Made by a program: the position numbers and the translations under genes
The notes under the pieces: generated by a model
Databases searched by the model: none
What the model was told of the DNA's origin: nothing
What the model saw: the letters and a program-made list of their open reading frames with translations, nothing else
Assembly (NCBI GenBank): GCA_041395665.1
Contig: JAWLAB010000004.1
Span: forward strand, 177,993 to 241,992
Reading direction: 5' to 3'
Length of the DNA: 64,000 nucleotides
DNA from: Pseudomonadales bacterium
GTDB taxonomy: Bacteria > Pseudomonadota > Gammaproteobacteria > Pseudomonadales > UBA7239
Shown here: piece after piece, positions 50,252-59,858 of the stretch
Numbering within the stretch: position 1 is the stretch's first letter
Layout: each line of letters opens with the position of its first letter

Positions 50252-52401
50252 GTGTAAACCGTGATGGTTAGGTGTTGTAAATCTTCTGCGCGTGATGAAT
50301 TACCTATCCATAGGTTGTATTCGCCAACTTCAACAAACCAAGCGCACTGCTTGCTGTTGTAGCGCGCTAACTGTTTTACAGGAATTTCAAAAATAACTGG
50401 CGTTTTCTCGTTAGGGGCTAAAGCAATTTTTTGGAAAGCCTGCAAGCGTTTTTTTGCAGAGAGTGCGATGTTTGAGTTTTTGTGGCCAGCGTAACACTGC
50501 AAAACTTCTGCGCCTTGTCGATCACTGGTGTTGTGTAGCTCAGCAGTGATTTGAATGGTGTCATCGACGCTGTATTCGCGTTTGTCTGTTTGCGGTGCGA
50601 TGCATTGAAATCTGCTGTAAGAAAGCCCAAAGCCAAACGCAAAAGCGGGGGTTTGTTGTAAGTGATCGCACAGTGCGTAGCCGTGAAAATAATCGTAATG
50701 CGCGGTAGTTGCCCAGCAATCAAAAGCAGGCAGTTGATTTTCATTGGCAGGAATGGTGAATGGCAGCTTTCCTGAGGGATTCACAACGCCAAAAAGAATG
50801 TTGGCGAGCGCGTGACCGCCTTTCATGCCGGGGTAGCCTGCAAACAGGATTGCACCTGCTGTGTGTTGCCACTGATCCATCATCACTGCGCTGCCTGCAA
50901 TAATAGTAACAACTGTATTTTTGTTGGCGTTACAAACGGCAAGAATTAAATTTTCTTGTGCTTCGTTCAAACGCAATGAAGCGCGATCACCGCCACGCGG
51001 CACTTTAGGGTTGGCGACAGGTTTGCGATTGGAGGTGAGATTTTCTCCTTCATCTTCGGCGTGATAGCCCGCAACCAACAGTACGGCTTCCGCTCGGCGC
51101 GCGACATCGGCCGCTTGTGAAGCATCTTTTCCGTCATGAAAAACCAGCGTGATTTTTTCGTCAGCGCGTTCGCGCAGGCCATCCAAAATCGTCGTGACTT
51201 CGGGTGGCGATACGCGGCTGCTGCCGTGGTCGCCAAGGCAGGGTGTATGCGCCAGCTCGCCAATCACGGCAATGGTTTTTTCTTTTAGTTGATCTGCTTG
51301 CCACGGCAGTACATTGTTATTTTGCAAAAGCACGATGGATTGCTCGGCAGCGCGTTGCGCCAGCTCGCGATGTGCATCACAAGCAATAACAGCGCGATCA
51401 AGTTTTTCCTGTGGCAAATGCGTCAGCCAGCGTAATTTAGCCGTGAGAATGCGTCGCACGCTGGCATCAACTTTTTCGATAGAGACAGCGCCATTATTAA
51501 CGGCTTTTACGAGTCGTTTGCCATAAAAATGTGCGCGCGGCATTTCAATATCCATGCCGGTGTTGGCAGGTTTTTCTGTTTCGTAAATGCCCCACAGCCA
51601 ATCTGAGGAAACAAAGCCATCAAACTGCCACTGCTCGCGCAAAATGTTGTGCAGCAAGTCGTGGCTATGCCCGCAGTATTCGCCGTTAATTTTGTTGTAA
51701 GCGCTCATCAAAGAATCAACGCCAGCATCTACCAGTGATTTGAAATGCGGCAGATAGATTTCGTGTAGCGTTTGTTCGTCAATCACAACATCCAGATAAA
51801 AACGCGAGTTTTCGATGCTGTTCACGGCAAAGTGTTTTGCGCAAACCATCATGCCCTGTGATTGCACGCCACGCATCAAAGCTGTACCCATCGCGTCGAG
51901 GTGAAAACTGTCTTCGCCGTAAGTTTCTTGTGCGCGCCCCCAGGCGGGGTGGCGCAATAAATTAACGCATAAGCCAGCAAAATAATTAGCGCCGCTAGCA
52001 CGCGCTTCTCGCCCAATCGCTGCGCCAATTTCTTGTTCTAAAGCAGTATCAAAACTGGCGCCACGCGTCATGGCAGCAGGAAAACAAGTGGCATTGCCGA
52101 TTACAACACCGCGCGGTCCGTCGGTAAAAGAAAGCGGCGGGATGTGTAATCGAGCGTTTTCTCCTGAATACATATTGGGGAAGCGTTTGAGTAAAAAAAC
52201 AAAAAAGCCCAATTTCAGTAGAGAAAAGTTGCCGCCATCGCCAGACATCTGCGCAATTTTTTCTGGCAGAGACATTTCACGCAATAATTTTTCAACAGTT
52301 TGTTCGATTTGTTGTGGTGTCATCTGACGCGGCCAATGCGCCGCGTACGCGTCTAAATCTGTGCGAGCAAACAGTGAACGAACCATTTGCCACCAGCGCA
52401 T
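50248..52401 (-). CDS. Glycoside hydrolase family 3 (beta-glucosidase-like)
   Basis: A 717-residue enzyme without a signal peptide, so cytoplasmic. The GH3 N-domain carries FTDGPRG, CAKHFAVNS and the nucleophile Asp in GFVSSDWLWG. The second domain has the acid/base region around VAGYHAEDEGEN, and a fibronectin-III-like C-domain (SVDDTIQITAELHNTSD) follows. It probably hydrolyses beta-linked gluco-oligosaccharides or glycosides. Its start shares one base with the ispA stop (TGATG). Confidence 0.92.
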   Translation of the reverse strand: MRWWQMVRSLFARTDLDAYAAHWPRQMTPQQIEQTVEKLLREMSLPEKIAQMSGDGGNFSLLKLGFFVFLLKRFPNMYSGENARLHIPPLSFTDGPRGVVIGNATCFPAAMTRGASFDTALEQEIGAAIGREARASGANYFAGLCVNLLRHPAWGRAQETYGEDSFHLDAMGTALMRGVQSQGMMVCAKHFAVNSIENSRFYLDVVIDEQTLHEIYLPHFKSLVDAGVDSLMSAYNKINGEYCGHSHDLLHNILREQWQFDGFVSSDWLWGIYETEKPANTGMDIEMPRAHFYGKRLVKAVNNGAVSIEKVDASVRRILTAKLRWLTHLPQEKLDRAVIACDAHRELAQRAAEQSIVLLQNNNVLPWQADQLKEKTIAVIGELAHTPCLGDHGSSRVSPPEVTTILDGLRERADEKITLVFHDGKDASQAADVARRAEAVLLVAGYHAEDEGENLTSNRKPVANPKVPRGGDRASLRLNEAQENLILAVCNANKNTVVTIIAGSAVMMDQWQHTAGAILFAGYPGMKGGHALANILFGVVNPSGKLPFTIPANENQLPAFDCWATTAHYDYFHGYALCDHLQQTPAFAFGFGLSYSRFQCIAPQTDKREYSVDDTIQITAELHNTSDRQGAEVLQCYAGHKNSNIALSAKKRLQAFQKIALAPNEKTPVIFEIPVKQLARYNSKQCAWFVEVGEYNLWIGNSSRAEDLQHLTITVYT

Positions 52402-53291
52402 CAGAATTTTCGCTCGATGATGTAATGCGCCAACTCGCGCAGATGTTCTGCTTTATCGCCAAAAATGGATAAAGCCGAAATCGCTTCTTGATAAAGCGCT
52501 TGTGCGTGCTGCTTGGCTTGCTCAAGACCGAGCAGGCCAGGGTAGGTGGATTTATTCAGCGCAAGATCTGCACCTTGTTGTTTGCCGAGTTGTTCGGTGC
52601 TGCTTTCAATATCGAGAATATCGTCTTGTACTTGAAATGCGAGGCCGATGGCATTGGCGTAAGTATTTAATGCATCCAATTGTTCGTTGTTTGCACCAAC
52701 GGATAATGCGCCACAGCGCACGCTGGCGCGAATCAATGCGCCTGTTTTATGTTGATGCAGTGCTTTTAATTCTTCTAATGTGATTTGACGGTTTTCTGCG
52801 GCTAAATCCATCGCTTGACCTGCCACCATGCCTGCTGCGCCAGAGGCTTGTGCCAGTGTTTGTATCAACGCACAACGCACTTCAGCCGATAAATTGGCGC
52901 TGGCTAAACATTCAAACGCGAGTGTTTGCAGTGCATCACCGGCGAGTATGGCGGTGGCTTCATCAAAAGCGATATGACAAGTCGCCTGCCCGCGACGCAA
53001 TGCATCATCGTCCATCGACGGTAAATCGTCGTGTACTAAAGAGTAAGCGTGAATACACTCCAACGCGCAGGCGATGTTGTCAGTGAAATGTGGCGCGTCG
53101 CCAACAATGCTTTGCGCTGCCGCATAAACCAGCGTGGCGCGCACGCGTTTGCCGCCGTTCAGTGCGCTGTAGCGCATGGCCTGTTTGAGTAGCAGAGCGG
53201 GTTCTGTTGCAGAGGGGAGTGAGTGGTCGAGCGCAGTGGTGACGCGCTGCTGGCAGTGTTGTAAAAACTGCTGGAAAGAAGTTGTTGTCAT
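52401..53291 (-). CDS. ispA: Farnesyl diphosphate synthase IspA
   Basis: A 296-residue trans-prenyl synthase with the first Asp-rich motif LVHDDLPSMDDD (about residue 84) and the second in QVQDDILDIE. These bind the magnesium-diphosphate of isoprenoid substrates. Length and motifs match gammaproteobacterial farnesyl diphosphate synthase. It is 10 bp downstream of xseB, the standard xseB-ispA pair, but dxs is absent; a GH3 gene follows. Confidence 0.96.
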   Translation of the reverse strand: MTTTSFQQFLQHCQQRVTTALDHSLPSATEPALLLKQAMRYSALNGGKRVRATLVYAAAQSIVGDAPHFTDNIACALECIHAYSLVHDDLPSMDDDALRRGQATCHIAFDEATAILAGDALQTLAFECLASANLSAEVRCALIQTLAQASGAAGMVAGQAMDLAAENRQITLEELKALHQHKTGALIRASVRCGALSVGANNEQLDALNTYANAIGLAFQVQDDILDIESSTEQLGKQQGADLALNKSTYPGLLGLEQAKQHAQALYQEAISALSIFGDKAEHLRELAHYIIERKF

Positions 53292-53301
53292 CGTGTGAAA
53301 A

Positions 53302-53541
53302 TTAATTGTCGAATGGTTCGCTTTTCAACGAACCATTTTTTTCAATCAATAATTGCACTTTTTGTTCAGCGGCAGACAGCGTTTCTTGGCAATGCCGCGT
53401 TAATTTGATGCCGTCTTCAAAAACTTTCAGAGATTCTTCGAGGCTGAGTTCACCTTTTTCTAAACTTTCTACCAGCAGCTCTAATTTTTCGAGCGCGCTT
53501 TCAAGATTTAACTCCTCGTCATTTTTTTTCTTGCCGGCCAT
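53302..53541 (-). CDS. xseB: Exodeoxyribonuclease VII small subunit XseB
   Basis: A 79-residue protein, LESALEKLELLVESLEKGELSLEESLKVFEDGIKL being the family core of two helices. Six or so copies bind XseA to form the single-strand nuclease. It begins 8 bp after the mreB stop. Its length fits the family. Confidence 0.96.
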   Translation of the reverse strand: MAGKKKNDEELNLESALEKLELLVESLEKGELSLEESLKVFEDGIKLTRHCQETLSAAEQKVQLLIEKNGSLKSEPFDN

Positions 53542-53549
53542 GGTTTTTC

Positions 53550-54584
53550 TCAGCTTGAGAGCAGATCAAGGTTCAAACGGTCGATAATATCCAGTGCTTT
53601 GCCGCCACCTTTTGCCACACAAGACAGTGGGTCTTCTGCGACGATGACAGGCAAGCCTGTTTCTTCCATCAATAGTTTGTCGATGTCGCGCAGCAGTGCA
53701 CCGCCACCGGTCAACACGATGCCGTTTTCTGCAATATCCGACGCCAATTCAGGTGGTGATTGTTCGAGTGCTGCTTTCACCGCTTGCACGATACCTTGCA
53801 GCGGTTCTTGCAGTGCATCCAAAATGCCGTCGCTACTCAAAGTGAATTGACGCGGCACGCCTTCAGCTAAATTGCGACCGCGCACATCAATTTCACGCAC
53901 TTCATTGCTGGCAAAAGCGCAACCGATTTCTTGTTTGATGCGCTCAGCGGTGGCGTCACCAATCACAATGCCGTAATTGCGGCGCACATAAGTGATGATG
54001 GCTTCGTCAAAGCGATCACCGCCAATACGCACGGAATCGGCATAGACCACGCCATTCAAAGAAATGATGGCGATTTCTGTGGTGCCGCCGCCGATATCGA
54101 CCACCATGCAGCCATTGGCTTCGCCAACATTGAGGCCTGCACCGATAGCAGCGGCCATTGGTTCATCAATCAAGCGCACTTCGCGCGCACCGGCGCCGAG
54201 TGCCGATTCACGAATCGCGCGTTTTTCGACTTCAGTGGCTTTGCATGGTACGCCGATCAATACGCGTGGGCTGGGCTTCATAAAACTGTTTTCGTGTACT
54301 TTTTTGATGAAGTGCTGCAGCATTTTTTCGGTGATTTGAAAGTCAGCAATGACGCCGTCTTTCAGTGGACGAATAGCCGTGATGTTGCCCGGTGTTCTGC
54401 CCAACATGCGTTTGGCTTCTAAGCCTACGGCTTCAACACTTTTTTGGCCGTTGTGATGGCGGATGGCGACCACGGAGGGCTCGTCGAGCACAATGCCGCG
54501 GCCGCGTGCATAAATGATGGTGTTGGCTGTGCCGAGGTCGATCGACAAGTCGGTAGAAAACATTCCACGAAATTTGTTGAGCAT
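53550..54584 (-). CDS. mreB: Rod-shape protein MreB
   Basis: A 344-residue actin homologue that guides lateral cell-wall synthesis. Motifs are STDLSIDLGTANTIIY (phosphate 1), MVVDIGGGTTEIAII (phosphate 2) and VLTGGGALLRDID (adenosine). The gene is divergent from gatC, as in Pseudomonas. mreC and mreD do not follow; xseB and ispA do. That loss or relocation of mreCD is unusual. Confidence 0.97.
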   Translation of the reverse strand: MLNKFRGMFSTDLSIDLGTANTIIYARGRGIVLDEPSVVAIRHHNGQKSVEAVGLEAKRMLGRTPGNITAIRPLKDGVIADFQITEKMLQHFIKKVHENSFMKPSPRVLIGVPCKATEVEKRAIRESALGAGAREVRLIDEPMAAAIGAGLNVGEANGCMVVDIGGGTTEIAIISLNGVVYADSVRIGGDRFDEAIITYVRRNYGIVIGDATAERIKQEIGCAFASNEVREIDVRGRNLAEGVPRQFTLSSDGILDALQEPLQGIVQAVKAALEQSPPELASDIAENGIVLTGGGALLRDIDKLLMEETGLPVIVAEDPLSCVAKGGGKALDIIDRLNLDLLSS

Positions 54585-54781
54585 GGGTATCCCTGGTGAG
54601 GTGCGCGACTGAGTGCCGCAGTAAGGCGCGCAACTCTAGCAATGACGAGGGCTTTGGGCAAGGTGAAAGGCGCATTTATCACGGATTTATCCGGTGAAAT
54701 ATGGTATTTTGCCGACCCTTCGCGGCTACCCGTCTTGGGGTGCTTGCCGCCCAATTTTGAACCCGTATTTGGAGTATCTCG

Positions 54782-55069
54782 ATGGTCTTTGAACGCCAAC
54801 AGGTCGAGCAGCTGGCGAAGCTGGCGCGTCTCGGGCTGGATGATGCCGTGCTGGCTCGCACCACGCAGAGCTTGGGCGATGTGTTGACGCTCATCGATCA
54901 ACTGCAAGCGGCGGATACCACGGGCGTGGAGCCGATGTCTCACCCGCTGGATGCCGTGCAACGCCTGCGTGCCGATGTGGTGAGCGAGCCAGATCAACGC
55001 GCTGCGTTGCAAGCTATCGCGCCTGCAGTGGCTGACGGTTTGTTCCTCGTGCCGAAAGTGATTGAGTGA
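54782..55069 (+). CDS. gatC: Asp/Glu-tRNA amidotransferase subunit GatC
   Basis: A 95-residue GatC with the family pattern VEQLAKLARLGLDDA and EPMSHPLD. GatCAB converts misacylated Glu-tRNA(Gln) or Asp-tRNA(Asn) to the correct amide. It starts the gatC-gatA-gatB operon, divergent from mreB across 197 bp. A possible -10 is in TATGGTATTTT; no strong -35 was picked. Confidence 0.95.
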   Translation: MVFERQQVEQLAKLARLGLDDAVLARTTQSLGDVLTLIDQLQAADTTGVEPMSHPLDAVQRLRADVVSEPDQRAALQAIAPAVADGLFLVPKVIE

Positions 55070-55079
55070 GGCGAGCACG

Positions 55080-56546
55080 ATGACAGCAATCCACAACCTC
55101 ACCGTGGCGCAAATTGCGCAAGCTCTGGCAGAGAAACAATTTTCCAGCCACGAAGCGACGCAACATTTTTTAGATCGCATTGCGCAACACGATAAAAACT
55201 ACAACAGCTTTATCACCGTTACCGCTGAAAAGGCACTGGCGGAAGCGGATGCTGCGGATGCACGCCGCGCCGCAGGTAACGCTGCATTTTTAACGGGCGT
55301 GCCATTTGCGCACAAAGATATTTTTTGTACACAAGGCGTGCGCACCAGTTGCGGTTCGCGCATGCTCGATAACTTTATTTCGCCTTACGATGCAACGGTG
55401 GTGGCGAAATATCGCGAGCAAGGTTTGGTGATGTTGGGTAAAACCAACATGGATGAGTTTGCGATGGGTTCATCCAACGAAACCAGTTTTTACGGCGCAG
55501 TAAAAAATCCTTGGGATGTGCAGTGCGTGCCTGGTGGTTCATCGGGTGGCAGTGCTGCCTGTGTTGCTGCGCGTTTAGCACCTGCTGCAACGGCAACGGA
55601 TACCGGCGGTTCGATTCGTCAGCCCGCTGCGTTGTGCGGTATTACCGGTTTGAAACCTACTTACGGCCGCGTTTCGCGCTGGGGCATGATTGCGTTTGCC
55701 TCCAGTTTGGATCAAGCGGGGCCGATGGCGCGCACGGCGGAAGATGTCGCCTTGTTGCTCGGTGCGATGTCCGGTTTTGATGCAAAAGATTCCACTTGTT
55801 TGGATCGTGAAGTGCCGGATTACTGCGCGAGCTTAAACAACGATTTGCGTGGCTTAAAAATCGGCGTACCAAAAGAATATTTTGGCGAAGGATTGAATGC
55901 GCAAACGGCCGAGTGTGTGCAAGCGGCGCTGCGTGAATATGAAAAACTAGGCGCAACATTGGTGGAAATTTCTCTGCCGCATTCGCATCTCGCTGTGCCT
56001 GCTTACTATGTCATCGCGCCAGCAGAGTGTTCGGCCAACTTGTCGCGTTTTGATGGCGTGCGTTATGGTTATCGCTGTGAAAATCCACAAGACCTTGCTG
56101 ATTTGTATTGCCGTTCGAGAGCCGAAGGTTTTGGCGAAGAAGTGAAGCGCAGAATTTTGGTTGGTACTTATGTGTTGTCTGCTGGTTTTTACGATGCCTA
56201 CTATCGCAAAGCGCAACAGGCGCGCCGTTTAATCCAGCAAGATTTTGTTGATGCCTTCAAACAGGTGGATGTGATTATGGGGCCGACTTCGCCATCGCCC
56301 GCATTCCAATTTGGCTCAAAAGGTAGCGATCCTGTTGCGATGTATTTGGAAGATATTTACACCATCGCCACCAATTTGGCGGGCTTGCCTGGTATGTCGC
56401 TGCCTTGCGGTTTGGTGGATGCAAAGCCCGTCGGTTTACAAATCATTGGCAATTATTTTGATGAAGCGCGTATGCTCAATGTCGCGCATCGTTTCCAACA
56501 AGTGACGGACTGGCACACGCAACAGCCAGCGGGAGTTGCCGCATGA
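55080..56546 (+). CDS. gatA: Asp/Glu-tRNA amidotransferase subunit GatA
   Basis: A 488-residue amidase-signature protein with the catalytic triad Ser-cisSer-Lys: the lysine in PFAHKDIF, the serines in PGGSSGGSAA and ATDTGGSIRQPA. It hydrolyses glutamine to supply ammonia to GatB. ATG 55080 begins 10 bp after the gatC stop. The end overlaps gatB by 4 bp. Confidence 0.97.
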   Translation: MTAIHNLTVAQIAQALAEKQFSSHEATQHFLDRIAQHDKNYNSFITVTAEKALAEADAADARRAAGNAAFLTGVPFAHKDIFCTQGVRTSCGSRMLDNFISPYDATVVAKYREQGLVMLGKTNMDEFAMGSSNETSFYGAVKNPWDVQCVPGGSSGGSAACVAARLAPAATATDTGGSIRQPAALCGITGLKPTYGRVSRWGMIAFASSLDQAGPMARTAEDVALLLGAMSGFDAKDSTCLDREVPDYCASLNNDLRGLKIGVPKEYFGEGLNAQTAECVQAALREYEKLGATLVEISLPHSHLAVPAYYVIAPAECSANLSRFDGVRYGYRCENPQDLADLYCRSRAEGFGEEVKRRILVGTYVLSAGFYDAYYRKAQQARRLIQQDFVDAFKQVDVIMGPTSPSPAFQFGSKGSDPVAMYLEDIYTIATNLAGLPGMSLPCGLVDAKPVGLQIIGNYFDEARMLNVAHRFQQVTDWHTQQPAGVAA

Positions 56547-57985
56547 GTTGGGAAACGGTTATCGGTTTAGAAATCCATGTGCAGCTCGCCACGAAAACCA
56601 AAATTTTTTCTGGCAGCTCTACGGCCTTTGGCGCAGAACCCAACACGCAAGCTTGCGCGATTGATTTAGCGCTACCCGGTACGCTGCCAGTGTTAAATGA
56701 AGAAGCTGTGCGTATGGCAGTGATGTTTGGTCTGGCGATTGATGCAGAAATTCCGCATCGCTCGGTATTTGAACGCAAAAATTATTTTTATCCTGATTTG
56801 CCGAAAGGCTATCAAACCACACAGTTGGCTGAGCCGATTGTGGGTGCGGGGCATGTGGATGTCACACTGTCAGACGGCAGTGTCAAACGCGTACGCATTC
56901 ACCACGCACATTTGGAAGAAGATGCTGGTAAATCACTGCATGAAGATTATGCAGGCATGAGTGGTATTGATTTGAATCGCGCGGGTACGCCGCTGATTGA
57001 AATCGTCACCGAGCCGGATATGCGCAATGCAGAAGAGGCGGTGGCGTTTGCAAAAAAATTGCACAGCATTGTCACCACTTTGGGTATTTGTGACGGTGAG
57101 ATGTCGCAAGGCTCCATGCGCTTTGATGTCAATATTTCGGTGCGCAAGCTGGGTGCTGCTTTGGGTACGCGTACTGAAACCAAAAACCTCAATTCTTTCC
57201 GTTTTATGGAAGATGCGATTCGTTATGAAGTTGAACGCCAAATCGAGTTGATCGAAGACGGCGGCAAAGTTATCCAAGAAACGCGTTTGTATAACGGCGA
57301 TACCAAAACAGGGCGCTCGATGCGTAGCAAAGAAGAAGCGAATGACTACCGCTATTTCCCTTGCCCTGATTTGTTGCCGGTAGTGTTGGATGATGTCTAC
57401 ATCAATACGCTACGCACGGCATTGCCTGAGCTGCCTGACGCGAAGCAGCAACGCTTTGTGCAGCAGTATGGTTTGTCTGATTATGATGCAGGTCAGTTGA
57501 GTGCCGAGCGCGTCACGGCCGATTTTTATGAGCAAACTGTTGCTGCTTGCGGCGATGCTAAATTGTCCGCCAACTGGGTGATGGTGGAGTTGATGGCCGT
57601 GCTCAACAAAAATAGTTTGAGTTTGGCACAGAGCCCTGTGTCTGCTGCGCAGTTGGGTGGTTTGATTGCGCGCATCAAAGACGGCACGATTTCCGGAAAA
57701 ATTGCCAAGCAAGTGTTTGAGTTGTTGTGGAATAGCGGCGGCACTGCTGACGAAATCATCGAGCGTGAAGGTTTGAAGCAAGTTTCAGACAGCGGGGCGA
57801 TTGAAAAGATTGTTGATGACATCATCGCTAACAATCCGCTGCAAGTGGAAAACTATCGCGGTGCTGCCGAAGATAAGCGCCCGAAAATGTTGGGCTTCTT
57901 TGTCGGGCAGGTGATGAAAGTGTCGCAAGGCAAAGCCAATCCGCAACAAGTGAATGAAATTCTTTTGAAAAAGCTGCAAGGCTGA
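56543..57985 (+). CDS. gatB: Asp/Glu-tRNA amidotransferase subunit GatB
   Basis: A 480-residue kinase-like subunit that activates the tRNA-bound carboxylate and transfers ammonia. N-terminal signature IGLEIHVQLATKTKIFSGSS, DLPKGYQTTQ, and the YqeY-like C-terminal tail KMLGFFVGQVMKVSQGKANPQQV are visible. It completes the gatCAB operon, followed at 14 bp by a PA4642-family gene. Confidence 0.97.
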   Translation: MSWETVIGLEIHVQLATKTKIFSGSSTAFGAEPNTQACAIDLALPGTLPVLNEEAVRMAVMFGLAIDAEIPHRSVFERKNYFYPDLPKGYQTTQLAEPIVGAGHVDVTLSDGSVKRVRIHHAHLEEDAGKSLHEDYAGMSGIDLNRAGTPLIEIVTEPDMRNAEEAVAFAKKLHSIVTTLGICDGEMSQGSMRFDVNISVRKLGAALGTRTETKNLNSFRFMEDAIRYEVERQIELIEDGGKVIQETRLYNGDTKTGRSMRSKEEANDYRYFPCPDLLPVVLDDVYINTLRTALPELPDAKQQRFVQQYGLSDYDAGQLSAERVTADFYEQTVAACGDAKLSANWVMVELMAVLNKNSLSLAQSPVSAAQLGGLIARIKDGTISGKIAKQVFELLWNSGGTADEIIEREGLKQVSDSGAIEKIVDDIIANNPLQVENYRGAAEDKRPKMLGFFVGQVMKVSQGKANPQQVNEILLKKLQG

Positions 57986-57999
57986 GAGGCAGTAGTGCA

Positions 58000-58296
58000 A
58001 TGAGCGAAGAAGTTGTTGTAGTAAAGAAAAAAGACAAAAAAATTGTCGAGAATGAGCATCGTACCGATGAGCAACTGCGTGTGTTTTTAGATGTATTGCC
58101 GCCAGCAGGTGTTAACGCAGACTTTCATGTGTTGCACAGTGCGTATAAAAGTATGAAGCCTGATGAGTTTGAGCGATTCGTTGGCTTTTTTCGTGAAGCA
58201 GGCAAAGATATTGAAGCAAAAAATACGGATGGAGAAACGGTTCGTGACATGATTAAAACGCACCGTCACGGTGATGAGTATTTGCCTTTTCTGTAA
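58000..58296 (+). CDS. PA4642-family protein
   Basis: A 98-residue conserved protein with core LRVFLDVLPPAGVNADFHVLHSAY and DEFERFVGFFREAGKDIEAK. The family is found in Pseudomonadales and relatives, has no known function, and is usually near gatB or the mre locus. It begins 14 bp after gatB and is followed by a terminator. Confidence 0.85.
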   Translation: MSEEVVVVKKKDKKIVENEHRTDEQLRVFLDVLPPAGVNADFHVLHSAYKSMKPDEFERFVGFFREAGKDIEAKNTDGETVRDMIKTHRHGDEYLPFL

Positions 58297-58323
58297 AGAA
58301 AATTGATGGAATAAAAGGTATAA

Positions 58324-58346
58324 AAAAACCGGCACTGCCGGTTTTT
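58324..58346. terminator. Bidirectional terminator between the PA4642 gene and the P450 gene
   Basis: A 10-bp stem AAAAACCGGC / GCCGGTTTTT with a 3-base loop lies between two convergent genes. Confidence 0.9.
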
Positions 58347-58366
58347 ATACCTACCGTTGAGATTAC

Positions 58367-59741
58367 TTAGCGGCGAGTGAAGACGTGGCATATCGTCGCT
58401 GGGTTTTGGCAGCGGGAAAGTCTGCATATATACATCTTCTGTTTTGTGACGCGATTCGAAATCGTAGCGCTTCATGAACTTGAACAGGAAGTTTCTGTAC
58501 TCCATCTGTGCAAAGTGCATGCCGATACATTTGTGTGCGCCGCCACCGAAAGGATGGAATTGGAAGGCGTGTTTTTTATGTTCGGCGCGCTCTGGTGAGA
58601 AACGCTCTGGATCGAATTTGAATGGGCTGGTCCAGTATTCTTCCATCCAATGGGTAAAGCGCGGCAGAGTAAGAACCATAGTGTTGGCTGGAACACGATG
58701 ACCTGCCATTTCACACTCGCGAATGGTGCGGCGAGGTACAGAAGGCACAGAAGGGCGAATGCGCTGTACTTCGTTGAATACCATCTGCATGTAAGGCAGT
58801 TTTTCTTGGTCTTCCCACAACAAACCATCAAGCTCGATGGAGTCGATTTCTTCTTGCAGTTTTTTCTTGATTTCAGGATGGCGTGCAAGATAGTAAATCG
58901 TATGTGTGATGGCGGCGGTCGTGGTGTCGTGCGCTGCAAACATCAAGAAGATGGCTTGGTTGGTGACTTCTTCCGCTGAGAAATAATCACCATTTTCGTC
59001 AGTAGAGCGGCTGAAAATACTCAGCATGTCCAAGCTATCGCCACGGCGTTTTTCGTCGATCATTGGACGGAAAAAACCTTGTAAGCGTTTTTTGCCCTGC
59101 ATGCCGGTGTGATAAACAAAGCCGGGGAAATTGACGGGGAATAAATACATCAAGCCGCGAGTGGCATCAATGAACGCGTTGTTCAAGTATTTAACGCGAT
59201 CACCTTTGTAATCCGTTTCGCCAGCAAAAATTTCTGCAGCAACAATCAACAGCAATTCTTTGATGTAAGTGAAAAACGGAATGGTTTTGCCTGCGTCGGC
59301 TTCCCATTCGTTTAACGCGCGATCATAGATGCGGTTAATTTCGCGTGTGTAGTGTTGCAATGCATCATTTTTGAATGCGTTTTGTACGATACGGCGCTGG
59401 TGTTTGTGATGATCGAAGTCTTCCATGATGAGGCTGCCCTCGAAGAACTTCTGTACGCGATCACCAAAACCCATTTTGGAAGAAAAGTTGCGTTCGGTAT
59501 CCAGCAGTACTTGTTGCGCTAGGTCTGGACCCATCGCCAACACAGCGCGCATACCCACAGTGGAAACGCGCTGCAGCAAACCGTATTTTTTATAGCGTTC
59601 TTGCGCCCAAATAAAAGGATCTTTGACATAGTCAACGGTGTGACCCAGCACCGGCCAGCCGTAGTCGCCAGGGATATGATCCAAGTCTTTGCAGTTAGGC
59701 TGATGGATGTAATCGCCGTAAGGTTCAATAACTTTTGCCAT
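58367..59741 (-). CDS. Cytochrome P450 (copy 1), C-terminal frameshift
   Basis: A P450 of about 457 residues starting MAKVIEPYGDYIHQPN (ATG 59741, AGGAG upstream). I-helix oxygen motif FAAHDTTTAAI, ExxR in NEVQRIRP, and heme loop FHPFGGGAHKCIGMHFA with the Cys ligand. One extra base near 58380, four codons before the end, breaks the natural stop (MPRLTRR then TAA at 58367-58369). Without correction the frame would run through the terminator into the end of the PA4642 gene, which is implausible. Its neighbour at 59859 is a close paralogue. The substrate is unknown; a lipid or sterol is inferred from context. Confidence 0.88.
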
Positions 59742-59858
59742 GTTTCTACTCCTCATAGATGGCGAGCATCATAAGGAGTGACTAGCGAGCAACCAATCCG
59801 ATATTCGTCGGATGCCGAGCGCACCAGAGCGGTGCGCTGATCGCCTTGGCGAGAAGGT

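Noticed and set aside
58266..58366. C-terminal extension of P450 copy 1 in the uncorrected frame
   Set aside because: It would run through a strong terminator and overlap the convergent PA4642 gene; the paralogue ends at MRRR, and correcting one base gives a matching end.
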